Shown piece after piece: positions 1 to 12,394 of a stretch of DNA of 64,000 nucleotides. The notes beneath the pieces are model-generated. The model searched no databases, had not been told where the DNA came from, and worked only from the letters and a program-made list of their open reading frames with translations. The first letter of the stretch is position 1. Each line of letters starts with the position of its first letter. The DNA lies in the NCBI GenBank assembly GCA_012064385.1, contig QRDG01000518.1, forward strand, positions 487,055 through 551,054. The letters run 5' to 3'. This stretch comes from Puccinellia tenuiflora (taxonomy: Eukaryota; Streptophyta; Magnoliopsida; Poales; Poaceae). The translations under genes were made by a program, and so were the position numbers.

Positions 1-558
1 ACCAGCTGTTGGTTTCCATGCGTCCTTAGTTACTTTGGGCCTTTTATTTTGGTATTTTGCGAGATGATTAGGATGGTATAAGACGGCGAGGTGGTTGGCA
101 GACTCCGTGTCCTAGCGTTTGAGGGGTTTAGTGAGTCGAATTACTGTTAGTGTTATTCCGTAGCAGTACTTTGAGAGTTAGGACCTGGCATCTTTTTTCA
201 TGATGTGTGTATTGTGATGAGCATTAAATCAAAGTTCAATTATTGGAGTGATAGATGTTATCCTATAGTCCTATTTGAGAAGAGTTATATACCTCTGGTA
301 CTGGCTAGTTGCAAATATCTCATCACTATGCGGTCTTTGTGTACTATTTTGCAATTATAATTCATAATCCATGCCAACACTAGCCATTTATTAGAAACGG
401 AACTCAACGAAACACAGTTAGCACAAACACACGATGGAGTAACTGTAGCTGTGGTACAGATCTTTTATAGCCGTATACTATTAATAACCTTAAATTGTAG
501 ACTGAAAATTTGCACCTCTGTTTTCACGTGTATGCCAGATGTCAGCTACTTGACTTAG

Positions 559-767
559 TATGTTATGGAGAAGGTAGTCTGGACGGTGCTAGCACTATCA
601 AGAAACATGGATGTGCCTTGCAGCCCAATGATTCTTCGGGTGATGTTCCCAAGAGTGCACCAAATGTAGAATCAGTGAAGGGTGCAACTAGCAAAGATAC
701 TGAGAACTCAACGAGCTCTGATAGCAACGTTGTGGGTGCTCCACCTTCATACAAAGAGTTGGAATAA
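559..767 (+). pseudogene. NASP-like exon remnant of chimeric copy A
   Basis: An open segment follows a plausible acceptor (CTTAG at 554-558) and ends in TAA. It encodes a diverged form of the NASP/Sim3 histone chaperone segment after the first TPR helix: a YGE motif, a GCAL motif, then DVPKSAPN and KGATSKD, shared with the exons at 25648 and 42521. The upstream bases 1-60 match the start of intron 1 in copies C and E, so the F-box exon of this copy should lie left of the window. NASP binds H3-H4; this fragment alone would lack a complete TPR fold. The homology to NASP is recognised from memory of plant NASP and was not searched. Confidence 0.6.
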
Positions 768-1709
768 TGTATTGTATCTCATTGTTAATTCCTTGAGACA
801 AGTGCCGGGTCAAGGGTTGCACCACCGTGTGGTAAAATGTATGATTTCCACTGAGATTTGAATTGTTCTCTCGGCTTTGTAAGAAATTTCACTTGTATGG
901 AATGGTTTCTCAGATAAGTTGTCAGATTAACTGAACCCAGAATTTTAATGTGGCATTGCAACTGGTCCCAGGGAGTCATATTAGACACATAAAACAATTG
1001 TAATGTCCTCCATGTGCAAAGTAACTGTCCTCTTTGGGGTTTGGAACTCAATAGAACTTATCGCTTGAATTTACATCATCATGCTATAAGAGACTATTTA
1101 ATCAATGTTTTCTTACTAATGTTGCTATTCAGTTTTATCATATAGATAGTAGTTGATGCCACAGAAAGAAAAATGTTTTATTGTTTATGATAAGCTTGGT
1201 TTATGGGTTAGATCATATTTTTAACGTGTGTGCCAGATGTCAGCTACTTGAATTCTTAGTTTATAACTGATCTAGTTACTTTTTTCTGTCTTACCATTGA
1301 ACATTAGATATGGATCTATGAAGCACCTCGTTGGTGGCTTCATTATTTTCTTTCTTCCGCTTAACTGTTTTAATTAGTGTACTTGCATATGTTAGCTTTT
1401 GTTTCATAAAGTTTACTCTTTTTTGGTAATCATGAGTTACAAAATCATTTAATAATGTGAATATCCAATGGTTATCAGTGTTGCGAAGGCAACTTGTGTA
1501 TTTCATGTACATACGTAACGATCTTTGTTATGGGCATGGATCAATATCATTTGTCGAGATACTTCCATTGATTCTTTTATGATACATATCAGCAAAAGTA
1601 GTATATCCCAAAGGCCCACTGAAGACTGAACTGTCTATCAGATTGCTATCTGCAAGGTAAAGCTACCTCCTTCGCTTGTTCTTCAGATTTGGAATAGGGA
1701 ATTTCGAAA

Positions 1710-1990
1710 GAACTGCAAGATGAGGAGAGGAAGCATCAACACAAAGAAAAGAAGGAAGCAAAGAAGGTAAGTGCAACTGTTTGTGTATATCATTGCCTGC
1801 TTTTACTATCCGTTCGACATGAAACTTACTGTCAGCAGTCCAGTTGGGCTGTTGAAATCAGTATAATTCATAATCACTACATATAAGATGGTTGCTGAAG
1901 GAGCAGGCTGGCCAGAATAAACGGGACGACATTGTCCCTGATGGTGCTGCTATGATGGGTTTTGGACGGTCCAACAAGTCGAAGAAGTGA
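1710..1990 (+). pseudogene. ZMAT2/Snu23-like C-terminal tail of chimeric copy A
   Basis: Two exon-like pieces, 1710-1766 and 1907-1990, are joined by a GT-AG intron (GTAAGT at 1767, GAGCAG before 1907). The first encodes a Glu/Lys-rich stretch (DEERKHQHKEKKEAKK). The second encodes DDIVPDGAAMMGFGRSN and ends KSKK then TGA. This matches the end of plant ZMAT2, a U4/U6.U5 tri-snRNP zinc-finger protein that ends in a DPD.AAMMGFGGF..SKK-type tail. The zinc finger is absent. Relative to copy E, one base is missing just before the first piece (around 1703-1710), which breaks the frame. It is a captured fragment, not a working ZMAT2 gene. Confidence 0.6.
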
Positions 1991-1999
1991 ATGATGCTT

Positions 2000-2640
2000 C
2001 AGGTCTGTGGCGGCTGAAGACATGGTTGAGTACTCTTTGTCGTTCCTGTGTTCTGTGTTTGAATAGCTTCATTTTCATAGTAACTGAATATCATATGCAC
2101 TAGCACTATAGCTAATTTGAGATGCAGGCCATTCCGTGAAAAATATATTTGGAAGCAAGTAGTTTTTTTTTTTCTTCCCAAATCAACATTTGTAGTCTGT
2201 ACACCTCTTCTGGAGAATAAGTATTTAGTTTTGTTAAGAGAACTTTCCTTTAGACTGCACAGTGTTGTAGATTGCAGGGCCACGGGGATACAGATGAAGC
2301 TGGGCCTGGTGATGTCTGGGCAAGCAATGCCTGGTCACTGTTCCATGCCAGGGATCATGTGAGGAACATGCCATCTTTTTATCCCCCTGTTTAGAAACAT
2401 TTCATATTTTTGAAACGAGGCAAAACATTTCATGTTTGAAAAATAAATCAACTATTGCACTTCAAATACTCTGCTTCATTTTTCCAAGTTTTCCCTGTTT
2501 TCTACGCTTTCCGGTTCTTTCAAAACAGTTGTTTACTGTACTCAAACTAACGGAACAGCAGTCCAGCGGGTTTCGTGGTTTAACACCAATAATCTGTACA
2601 TCTCAATTATGATTAAGAAACAGGTCAAGTTAGTTAAAGT
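2000..2640. other. Intergenic stretch between copies A and B
   Basis: This holds short AT-rich sequence and no coding segment I can support. Bases 2000-2360 probably continue the 3' flank of copy A. No transposon ends were seen. Confidence 0.4.
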
Positions 2641-4531
2641 TGTCAATTTAATTACTCTAACCTCCTCATCCCCATCAATGCCTCGTCCTACTCCCTCACT
2701 GCTCCGGGCTACAGCTCCTGGCAGGCCCTCGACTGCCGCCACGTCCATGCCTTCTTCCTCTCCAAGAGCCAGGGTACCAGGTAACTGCTCCTGTGGGAGC
2801 CAATCACGAGCCAGGGTACCCTTCAAGAGCGAGTTGCCGGCACTGTGGTGTGCGTAGCGGACGTGTGCAACCTCAGCGACTGCCTGGGGGTCCTTTCCGT
2901 GTGGTCTTCGTCTTTGCCGTTGAGTTAGATACTGATAACGAGGAGTACGTCACATCGACATGCGCATACTCGTCGGAGACTGACACGTGGGTGAGCTGAC
3001 ATCGATTAACCACGTGTTTGGCAACTTTGATGACAATTCCAGCGTGCTTGTCGGGAGGTCTCTGCTCTACTTTATGTCCAACATTATGATCATCCTGGAG
3101 TATGACTTGGCCAGGCACAGCTTGACCGTGTTGAGCAAACTAGACTCCCGCTTGGACGAGAGATATAACCTCATCCTGTCGGAGGGCGGTGGACTGGGAG
3201 CTAGCGATGCCATGAATCCTCTTCTCAAGTTGTGGTCATGGGAGGCGTATGATGGCACTGATGGACGATGGGTACTGAGCCGGGTCATCTACTTGGAAAA
3301 TTTGCTCCCAAATGATGCTCACGTGGATGCACCATGTTCAGTGCATGTGTTGGGCTTTGCTGAGGGAGCAAATGTTATTTTCGTACTAACGCTTGCCGGC
3401 ATCTTCACAGTCGAAGGTGAGGAAGGTGTGGATCTGTAGTTTGATTCCAGTTGTCGGCTTCTACACTCCATACTCTAGGAGGCGGCCACGGAACCCTACT
3501 AAGGAGGAAACACTTATGTTTGGGCATTTTCTGTTTGATAAGGGGGGCAAGGCCATGCAGGAAGGGAACGTTGTCAGTGCAAGTAACTGCTTCAGCCATG
3601 CCCTCGAGATCAGGTTATGGTCCTAATGCCGAACTCTGTTTCCTCCGAAACAGGCTGTAGCATTGTACAGATGCCATGAATGATCATCCTCGCCCGCTTC
3701 TCCTTGTCGCCAGCGGTCCAGCAAGTCAGCTGGGAGAGCAGATCCAGCGGGAGGGAGGCTCTCAGCATGATCATCTCCAGGCTATCCTGAGCAGCTCCCT
3801 CTCCAGTGGTCCAGTTTCATTAGATTCCCGCATGGGTGTCAACATGTTAGTGTACATGTGGGTATGGACTATAATCACTACTGCTGGTCTATTGTTTGGT
3901 CTTTTAGTTCTATTATTCCCTTGTTAGTTACCTTAATTCAGTTCGAGAAACTTCCGCAAATGCTTGGCCTTTGAGTTAGCATCCAAGGTTGAGGATGCGA
4001 TCCCATATTGTGCAAAGGCTATTTCAGTATTGCCAGTCACGTGTACAAAATCTGAAAAATGCCGTGGAAGCTTTGTTGGCTGATATACATGTTAGTGCAA
4101 GTGCTGCTAAAGGACACTCAGGAAAATTCACTTTAGAAGATGAGACATCTTTCCTTGGTAGAATATTGGCCCGACTCCAGGAAAAGGTGAACAAAATGGT
4201 TTCCATTCATGTTATCAATTTGGTTGTGCTCTATAAATGAAGAAGTTTTTCCTTGCTTGTAAGAACATTGACATCTCTTAATTGTTTTGATTCAGCTTGA
4301 AGAACTGGATCAATCAATTTCAATCCCAAGCTCTGGGATTACGGAGAGGGTTGTTTCAGAGACAAGTCATGAGCAGAATGTTAGCAATACTGTAGCAAGA
4401 GCTGTATCTTTAGATTTACAGGTCCATTTTCAAACTATGTCTACAGCAGCAGCAACAACAGAAGGAAGCATTGGAAGTAGTGTTAGCAGAGGCATGAAAC
4501 GAGGTTTGCGGCAGATGATTAATAGCAGCTA
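2640..4531 (+). pseudogene. Chimeric copy B: 5'-truncated F-box-associated region joined to near-complete NASP remnant
   Basis: The F-box is missing. From 2640 the sequence follows the body of copy C in shifting frames: WQALDCRH, WEPIT, VLVGRSLLYFM near 3047-3075, ARHSLTVL, VLSRVI and GFAEGANVIFV, with stops or frameshifts near 2998 and 3437. It then passes through SLIPVVGFYTP into LFDKGGKAMQEGNVVSASNC and HALEIR, the first NASP TPR helix pair. That exon ends at 3613 (AG, then GTTATG). Further NASP pieces follow. One at 3975-4187 reads SKVEDAIPYCAKAIS, then after a 1-base loss LKNAVEALLAD. Another at 4297-4531 starts after TTCAG with LEELDQSIS and ends near GMKRG. Introns are kept, so this arose by DNA duplication, not retrocopying. 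It has too many breaks to make a full protein. Confidence 0.7.
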
Positions 4532-5012
4532 GATAAGAGTTCTGAATTTGCCAAGATACGATTTCTGCTGAACCATCTCCAGGAACGCTGTAACGAGATT
4601 TGTTGTACTCAAAGTAAATGCTCCTGAAAGCAAAAATATTTTGTAACTCCAACTGGATGGTACATGTGGATCTGTTGTAACTCATTAACTCTAATATCAT
4701 CGCTTGAAAGAGAAAGTGCTCGATTCTCTCTTTCTCTGCAATACTCTTTTTCTGCTCTTGTCTGTACTTCTGTGTATGGAAAATGTCTGAAAGAAATGTG
4801 AAAACATACTACTTGTATAATTCCCTGGACTCTGTTTTTTTCATTTTCAGATTAAGTGCTTCTACATAAACGAAAACTCGGATCTTACATATGCCCACAC
4901 AAGTACTCCACAACAATACGATGGTCTGCTTCTGCATTCTAATCGACACGTCTAAATATGCACAAGCTGCATGTCTGTGTAACTGAATAATCTATACAAA
5001 CTGCTAGATCGG
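4532..5012. other. Spacer between copy B and the CHX gene
   Basis: AT-rich sequence. It includes the probable 3' flank of copy B and, at its right end, the 3' UTR of the minus-strand antiporter gene. No separate gene was seen. Confidence 0.4.
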
Positions 5013-7643
5013 TCATCGGCGCACGGGCACGGCCACCGTGTGCTGCTGCATGACGAGCACGGAGCCCATCTCCATGGACGCGTTGGATGCCAGGATCTCC
5101 GCCACGGCGCCCATCTCCTTCCCGGCTTCCGTCCACCGATCCAGTCCGACCAGCAGCTCCACCGGCTGTCGCCCGCCCCGCCCCACGATGACCAAGGAGA
5201 ACATGCCGGCCATGGCGTCTAGCGTCTCCACCACGTCCGCGGGGCTCTCCACCACCTTCTCCACGTACATGGCGAGCTCCCTCGACGCATACAGCTCGTA
5301 AAACCTCCACATGAACCGCTCGTCGGCGTCCCCTTCGTTGAGCGGAAGGTTCAGCTCGTCACCCGCCGCCGCCCTCGAGGAGGACGACATCACGCTATCG
5401 TACGTGCTGCGCTTCACGAACCGGAACACGGTGAGGCCGATGTTCGGGTTGTCGGCGAGCCGGGACGCCACCGACACGGCCTCGCGGTCGTCGGGCCCGC
5501 CCAGGAACACCGCCGCGATCACGTGGGTCACCGCCCTGTCGCTGCAGGGGTGCAGCAGCGTCCTGGTGCTCGTGTCGACGCTGCAGGGGACCTGGAAGCT
5601 GGCGCCGATGCTCCGGTAGGGCCGGTCGACGAGGAGCCCCACGGTGCACGGCGCGCGCGCGAGCACGCCCTCGTTGAGCTCGCGCCGCTCCTCGAGCCGG
5701 CACGCCATCTTGCCGTCGTACCGCTGCTCCTTGAAGCAGGGGAGGAGGAGCAGGGTGGTGTGCGTGTCGGCGGCGTAGCGGCACACCGCGTCCACGTCCT
5801 TGGACGCGCTGCTGCCTCCCACGACGTCGATCTGCCGGAAGGCGACGCCCGTGGCGCGCCAGTAGAGGTCCACCACCGTGTTCATGTCCGTGATGTCTTC
5901 CTGTCCGGCGTCGTACTCGTCCAGGATCTGCTGGTGGTAGGGCGTCGTTGACGAGGCGGCGGCGGCAATCGCCGCCGCGCGTTTATGGCCGCCGTCAAAG
6001 AGGTGGAGGACGTGGACGGCGGGCTGTGTCTCTGGCTCGGTCACCAGGAGCTCCACCAGACTGAGCAGAGCCGGCGTTGAGTGCGCGCTGTGAGAGCAGG
6101 TGAGCATGCGCAGCTTCTGCTCCTCGCCCAACGACTCCACGGCCTGGTGCCTCTTCGCGTACGCCTCCTTCTCCTTACGCAGCACAACCGCCGCGGCCGG
6201 GCCGGCGACGAGGGTGCTGGCCAGGTTACCGATGATCATCGCGTACAACGCTTGCTCCGCCCACACCTGCACCGATCAAAACCATCACCAATCAAGGCCA
6301 TAAAATTAATCCGACCAGGAATTTAGCGATCGTTGATATGAATATGATTACCCCTTCTGATTTGGCGAACTTCATGTTCATGGTGTCGACGTGGCCCTTG
6401 ACATTGAGCAGCACGCCGAAGCGGAGCGCGTCGCAGAGCGGGATGTTGAGGTATGCGGAGGCCACGGCAGCGCCGATGGCCTTGCCGACGAGGCCGAGCA
6501 GCATCATGAGTATGCCGGGCACGATGATGGCGCCGGACATGGAGTTGAAGTCCATCCTCATCCCGATGGTGGCGAAGTAGAAGGGGAGCAGCATGCCGTT
6601 GACTGGGGGAACGAGCGCGTCGGTGACGGACCGCGCCGCCGGGCCTTCCCTCGGGAACGCGAGCCCCAGCGCGAAGCTCGTCGGCAACCCGTCGAACCCG
6701 AGCTTCTGCGGGAAGTTGGCGACGATCCAGATGGCCGCGATCATGAACGCCAGGTCCCACGTCTTGACGTGGTGCTGCCCGACGTTGCGCTGGTTGACGC
6801 GCGTCACGGCGGGGCGCACCAGCCACACAGCGAGCCCCGCGAAGGCGAGCGCCACGAAGCCGAGGGAGAGGTCCTGGCTCTTCTCCTTGGCCATCCTGGT
6901 GGAGGAGAGCACGCCGTCGCCGACGACGCAGATGATGTTGGTGCCGATGGCGGCGGCGACGAGGAGGCGGCCGTTCTCGGTGACCGTGAGCTTGAGGTCG
7001 CTGGCGATCCGCGCGACGGCGATGGACGAGGTGTTAGTCAGCGCCACCATGAGCGTGGCGGCCAGCATCTCGGGAGTCCTGACAGGGGAGTGCATCATGC
7101 TGCCGTACATGCCGCTGGAGACGATGGCGGCGAGGAAGAGGCTGGCGGCCACCGTGGCGTAGGTGAAGGCGACGCACCGCCGCGTGGTGCTCCGCAGCGC
7201 GGCGATGTCCATCTCGAGGCCGACGAGGAACATGTAGAGGAGGCGCGCCACGGAGATGTAGCCGTTGTACATGTCCTCTACGTTTTCCACGTCCACGTGC
7301 ACGATGGAGTTTCGGAGCCCCATCCCGCCCACCACCATGCCGGCCTGCACGCACCGACGCGCCATGACAATTAATGGATTTGAGAAAGGGGATTTGGAAA
7401 TGTCAAATTGATTCGATCTCCAATATAGTAAAATGTTAAGTTGATTACAAGGATCTGGGAGATGGCCGTGGGCTGGTTGTAGCGGCGGAGGAAGTAGTGG
7501 AAGAAGTTGGAGAGGACGATGACGGCGAGCGCCTGGATGACGACGAGGAACAGCGTGTCGAGGGCGATGCCGGGGATGGGCGTCCACCCAAGCCTGTCGA
7601 TGGGGTGCGAACACGCGTAGTAGCTCATGTAATCTCTGGCCAT
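5013..7643 (-). CDS. CHX-type cation/H+ antiporter (CPA2 family), three exons
   Basis: Exons are 7643-7449, 7344-6352 and 6266-5013, all joined in phase 0 with GT-AG introns, giving 813 residues, normal for plant CHX proteins (about 800). CHX proteins exchange K+ or Na+ for H+ at endomembranes or the plasma membrane. The N-terminal half (residues 20-430) is a chain of hydrophobic helices of the Na+/H+ exchanger fold, with NQP-like RRYNQPTAISQIL before intron 1 and LYMFLVGLEMD after it. The C-terminal half (from about 450) is the soluble, USP-like regulatory region typical of the family. The start ATG at 7643 gives MARDYMSYYAC. One oddity: the transport-site pair usually read as Asn-Asp in CHX proteins is Thr-Asn here (AAAIGTNI, residues about 200-201). 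Function as an exchanger is inferred from the family. Confidence 0.88.
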
Positions 7644-7929
7644 CTTCCCCGCCTCCTCGGCAGTCGGCTGCCGCCGCTGCCTAGCTTAATGAGCTCCGGC
7701 CGATCGACGATGGCTCCTCGCTAGCTGCGGCGACGAATCCGACGAATTAGCCTTGCGTGCACGTGCAGTGGTAGTGGATGCGAGAGACCAAGGCTTTTTT
7801 TTGGAGCGATGGCCATGATTTTCGTGGCGGTGGCCGGGGAGGGAGGCGCTCCACCTCGGAATAGGCTTCAATGGATTTTGCGGAATGAGAATGGTTTCAT
7901 CTTTTATTGGGGTGGAGTTTTGGAACCTG

Positions 7930-8277
7930 GGAGCATGTGCTCCCGGTTTTTAAAATGCAATTTAAGAAAAACTTGAAACTTTAAAAATTCGTCTAAAAAG
8001 TTCTGTGCCTACATCTCGACATTCTATATATTCATGAAGTCTTTTCACGGAAAAGCGACTTTTTATGCGGCTGGTATAAAAAAGACAAATTTAGGTGCTA
8101 CAATAAGGCTTTTTACGAGACATTTTTTTTATCTTATTTACATAGCACACAAAAAATGTCGGTTTCTCGCGAAACTTTATGTTCCCACATAGAATGTCGT
8201 GACTTATGCACGAAACATTTTATCATGATTTTTTGATATTTCAAATGTGTTTTTTAGGTATAGAGAGCATATGCACC
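7930..8277. mobile_element. Candidate MITE with 15 bp imperfect terminal inverted repeats
   Basis: The left end GGAGCATGTGCTCCC (7930-7944) pairs with the right end GAGAGCATATGCACC (8263-8277) read in reverse (3 mismatches in 15). The interior is AT-rich with no coding potential. A clear target-site duplication was not found, so the superfamily is not assigned. Confidence 0.45.
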
Positions 8278-8331
8278 TGGGAGCCGATTTGAATTTCCGT
8301 TTATCTTCTTTACTACTCCGGTCGCTTCGTC

Positions 8332-9228
8332 ATTTTTTTAATAAAAGGCTATATAGTCCGACTTTAAATTAATAAAGTCAGCACGATCGACGATACCAGG
8401 TGTTGAGAAGAACATCTAAAAAAATAGAACAAATGATAAGCTAAAGTCGAGCATAACTATACGACCCCAAGCACCAAAACGTTGACAAGGGGACAACTGA
8501 CTCCAAGGGAAGAGCACAAGCTAGATGGGCAAAGTTGTCGGACCGAGACTCACCCTAGAGCTCGGATGTACCAACAAGCGCGATGCACACCATCAGACAG
8601 TTGTCGGACCGAGGCTACACTACACTATCGCAGACAACACCACCAGGAAAAGAGACCAAGGCTCCAAACAACACAAAAGACACCACAATAGTTGGAAACA
8701 AGATTGGCATCGAAGAAAAACGAAGGAAAAAAAGAGCATAGCCTCGAGAATGAAGAATATGATGCCCAAGAACACAAATACTGTGGGGAGACCACCCACC
8801 ATGGCCACGGTTCGACTCCATCTCCGGAACCGGTGGTGACGACGCTGATAGACATGCCCGCGTGGGGACGAACCCCCCGCCTGCCGCGGCACCGACAACG
8901 ACAGTGTACAACATCTCTCCGCCCCCAGCCATGTCGCCCAGCGAGCATGGCACCAGTATGTGCGACGCCTCCAAGGGATGGACCTGCCTCCCAGAGCCCA
9001 CAGAAAAGTACTATCTTTGTCACCAGAACAAACATGTCAAAGCCATTAGGACCGATGCTCCTCGGCGGTGCCCCCAACGAGGTCACAACGCAGAAACACC
9101 ACCACCGTCTGGCCTGGAAAGCAGATCAGAGTTTTCACCCAGAGCATAAACGAGGGGGTGAGGTGGAGCCACAACATCGAACCCAAGGGGAAAACGGCGC
9201 CCACGAGCGATACCATCGTCGTGATATT
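8332..9228 (-). mobile_element. Candidate 5'-truncated non-LTR retroelement
   Basis: Read on the minus strand, the element ends near 8332 in an AT-rich tail (TTTTATT then a run of A), like grass LINE 3' ends. The 10 bp TCGCTTCGTC occurs just outside both ends (8322-8331 and 9229-9238), as expected for a target-site duplication. No intact reverse transcriptase is visible. The repeat is short, so the boundaries are tentative. Confidence 0.4.
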
Positions 9229-9238
9229 TCGCTTCGTC

Positions 9239-9747
9239 CCAAAATCTACCCACCCCGCATCGAGGGACCATCGCTCTAGCCCCCACCACGAGGGCTAGGG
9301 ACGCCATGTCTGCAACATCGTCTCTAGATCTGGATCTAGAGGAGTATCTGCACCATCACTGGACCTTGCCAGGGACTCCCATTGCCACTCTACTTTCTGC
9401 CCTCACGCCTACATGCCCTGTCTACGAGGCGGGCGAGGCAGCCACTCTTCGTGTATAAATAGGGCTTCTCCCCTACGGAGAAGAAAAGGCTTAGAAGCAT
9501 AGAGGCCATTTCAAGGTCTCAATCCCACACAGAGAATACACACACACCTCCCCCCTTAGAGGTCTCGGCTCCACCCTTGCTCTCGAGGCCACCTAATGGA
9601 GACGCAAATACCACACCAGAGTTGTTATCGGTGATCTTTCCTTGGATCCGAACCTGCTCATATCATTTTGTGTGTTTACCCATCGAGATCTTGGCCCCAT
9701 ACCAACTTACAAATCTATTGCGCGAACCAAAACTCTGACAATAAGAT
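9239..9747 (+). mobile_element. Partial LTR (U3-R-U5-like) fragment
   Basis: A TATA box (TATAAATA, 9454-9461) is followed by a GC-balanced leader and a T-rich segment ending in CTCTGACA near 9747, as at the 3' edge of an LTR. No matching second LTR or coding domain was seen nearby. Bases 9748-9884, up to the next element, show nothing recognisable. Confidence 0.4.
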
Positions 9748-9889
9748 TATAGGAGTATGACCTAACCCCAGAAGGTTCCATGATCTCACCTAAAGTTGGG
9801 TTGGTCATCGTGAAGAAAACTAAAGGAATAAAAATACAAAAATAAGTAGAAGAAAGAAAATAAAATAAATGAAAACATGATAGAGAAGG

Positions 9890-12394
9890 TGAAAGGACAT
9901 GAATGTCGCCTAGAGGGGGGGGGGGGGGGGTGAATAGGCGATTTAAAATATTACGGTTAAGGCTTGAATAAATGCGTAATAAAACTAACGTTTAATTTAT
10001 CAAGCCAAAACCTAAACTAGCTAGGTTTACCTATGTGCACCAACAACTTATGCTAAGCAATATAATCAACTAGGTGATAGCAAGATATATAACTTCAAGC
10101 TCGATGGCTATCACAATGTAAGTAGCATAAGTAAGAAGCTCGAGTATAGAAATACCGAGGCACTTGGAGACGATGATTTATCCCGAAGTTCACTTCCCAA
10201 AGGAAGCTAATCTCCGTTGGAGCGGCGCGGTGTTCACCAAAGTGAAACACCGAATAGCCGTCAAATGGCACACCGTATTCTCCTTCGTGCCTCCACCAAT
10301 GTGGAGTACCACGAGTCACTATGGGACACTTGAGGGTGGTCACCGAACCCGTACAAGGTTGGGGCTAACTCCACAACTTAATTGGAGGCTCCCAACAATT
10401 CCCGCGAGCCACCAAAACTCTGAGATCAACAAGGTTGAGTCACACTCCACAACCTAATTGGAGTCTCTCAACAAATCCTGCGAGCCACCAAAACTCCGAG
10501 ATATTAACAACCGTCTAGGGAACCAATGTGCCCTAGAGGAACAAGCTCTAGGGCACCCAAGCACCCAAGAGTAACAAGCTTCTCAACTTCAACTTCCACG
10601 TATCACCGTGGAGAACTCAAACCGATGCAACTAATGCAATGGCAAGAACACACTAAGTGGTCAAGTTCTTCCAACCCGAATCCAACCAAAGCAACTAATG
10701 CTTGGGAGGGATTTGAGAGGAAGAACAAAGGAGAAACACCAAGAAACTCTAAGGATCTAGATCCAAAGTGTTCCCCTCACTTAGAGGAGAAAACAATCGG
10801 TGGAAACGTGGATCTAGACCTCCTCTCTCTTTTCCCTCAAAAAACTAGCAAGGACTATTGGAGGGATTGAGAGATGCCAAGCTCAAGAGGGTCAACAATG
10901 GAGGGGAGAAAATAGCTCAAGAAGTTGGCCAAAAGTTAGGGTTTATTTGGGGAAGAAGCCCCTTAAATAGGAGGCCAAAATAGAGCTGTTGGGAGAAAAA
11001 CAGGAGAGGGAAACGGCCATCGGGCCGGCCTGGCAGCCGGCCCAGGCCGGCAGGAAGGCTGGGGGCGCACCCGGGTGGGCCGGCCTGGGAGCCAGCCCAG
11101 GCCGGCAGGGAGGCCGGAGGCCCATCCGAGAGGACCGGCCGAGGGAACCGGTCAAGGCCGGGGTGCTGGCCGAATGGGCCGGCCTGGGAGCCGGCCCAGG
11201 CCGGCAGTGAGGCCGGCGGCCCATTTTCCCTTTTTTTTTCTTTCTAATAAAACTTCCAATAGTAAAACCGCAATAACTTTCACTCCTGAACTCCGTTTTC
11301 GATAATCTTGGACTCGTTGGAATCGTCACAACGAGCACTACAAGAATATGCAGAGAAACATTATTGTTCAATAAGATATGGTAAAACCAAATGATGAAAG
11401 GTAAAACCTTTCTATTGAGAACCGGAAAACCATATCTTTTGCAAATGAAGTCCGAATGACATGAAACCACTTTTGTTGGAAAGAGGACGACAAATGCTAC
11501 CTAATAACAAGTGAAAATATTGAAACCAAGCAAGAGAGATTTTGCTAATAAATGGAAGAGTGAAACCTTCCGCATAGATGGACCGGCAAAATCTCCAACA
11601 CTGAAAACTCAATAGGAGACACATATGAGAACCGTTTTCGGTGATCTTGGCCTTGTCATGAAAAGCACGACAAGCACCAACACCACACTACGATAAGAGC
11701 CAATAGGAACCAATAAAGATGATGATGCCAAGGATGCAAAGGTTTGAGCTCTCTACGACCGATACGCTAAAGCTCACTTGAGAGCCCCTCTTGATAGTAC
11801 GGTTACCTATCCTAAAACCCGGTCTCCCAACTACACCGCGAGACCGGTAAAATAGAAACCCTATCAAGATAATACCTTTTCCTTATGCATTCCACTTGAG
11901 CTAGATGACGACGATCTTGATCTACTCTCAAGTGGGTCACCTTTCTTGATTGTGCTCCGCTCGGTGAAGACTCGCATATTGCTCCCCCATACACTAATAT
12001 GGGAGAGACACTCTTTCGCATATATTCACATGCCCTTATCTTTTCCTTGCGCATTCCACTTGAGCTAGATGATGAAGATCTTGATCTACTCTCAAGTGGA
12101 TCACCTTTCTTGATTGTGCTCCACTCGGTGAAGACTCGCATATTGCTCCCCCATACACTAATATGGGAGAGACACTCTTTCGCATATCTTCACATGCCCT
12201 TATCTTGTATGTTGATCAACTTGCACTTAGCCTTGATCAACATATAATCTTCTTCTTTTAGCCTTGACTCCAACATATGGAGTTCAAGCATTCCTTACGA
12301 ACCAACACTACAAATATAACTCAAGGCACACATTAGCCCATAGATATTGTCATTAATTACCAAAACAACATATGGGGACAACCATGCTCTTTCA
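9890..12394. mobile_element. Solo LTR, about 2.5 kb
   Basis: The sequence starts TGAAAGGACATG and ends ATGCTCTTTCA, giving the inverted terminal pair TGAAAG/CTTTCA. It is flanked on both sides by the 5 bp GAAGG (9885-9889 and 12395-12399). There is no internal region with gag or pol, so it is a solo LTR left by recombination between two LTRs. The start contains a long G run (9917-9933) and the GAATAGGCGA phrase common in Triticeae repeats (established knowledge, recalled). A 164 bp tandem duplication lies near its right end. Confidence 0.85.
11877..12204. repeat. 164 bp tandem duplication inside the solo LTR
   Basis: Copy 1 (11877-12040) and copy 2 (12041-12204) both begin TTTTCCTT and end TGCCCTTATC. 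They differ at only a few positions, for example GACGACGATC versus GATGAAGATC. Confidence 0.9.

Noticed and set aside
6391..7374. Long plus-strand open frame of 327 codons
   Set aside because: It is antisense to CHX exon 2 and rich in His/Glu/Arg, a shadow of GC-rich coding sequence.
9917..9933. Long G homopolymer
   Set aside because: Part of the known-type start of the solo LTR; length may be a sequencing artefact.
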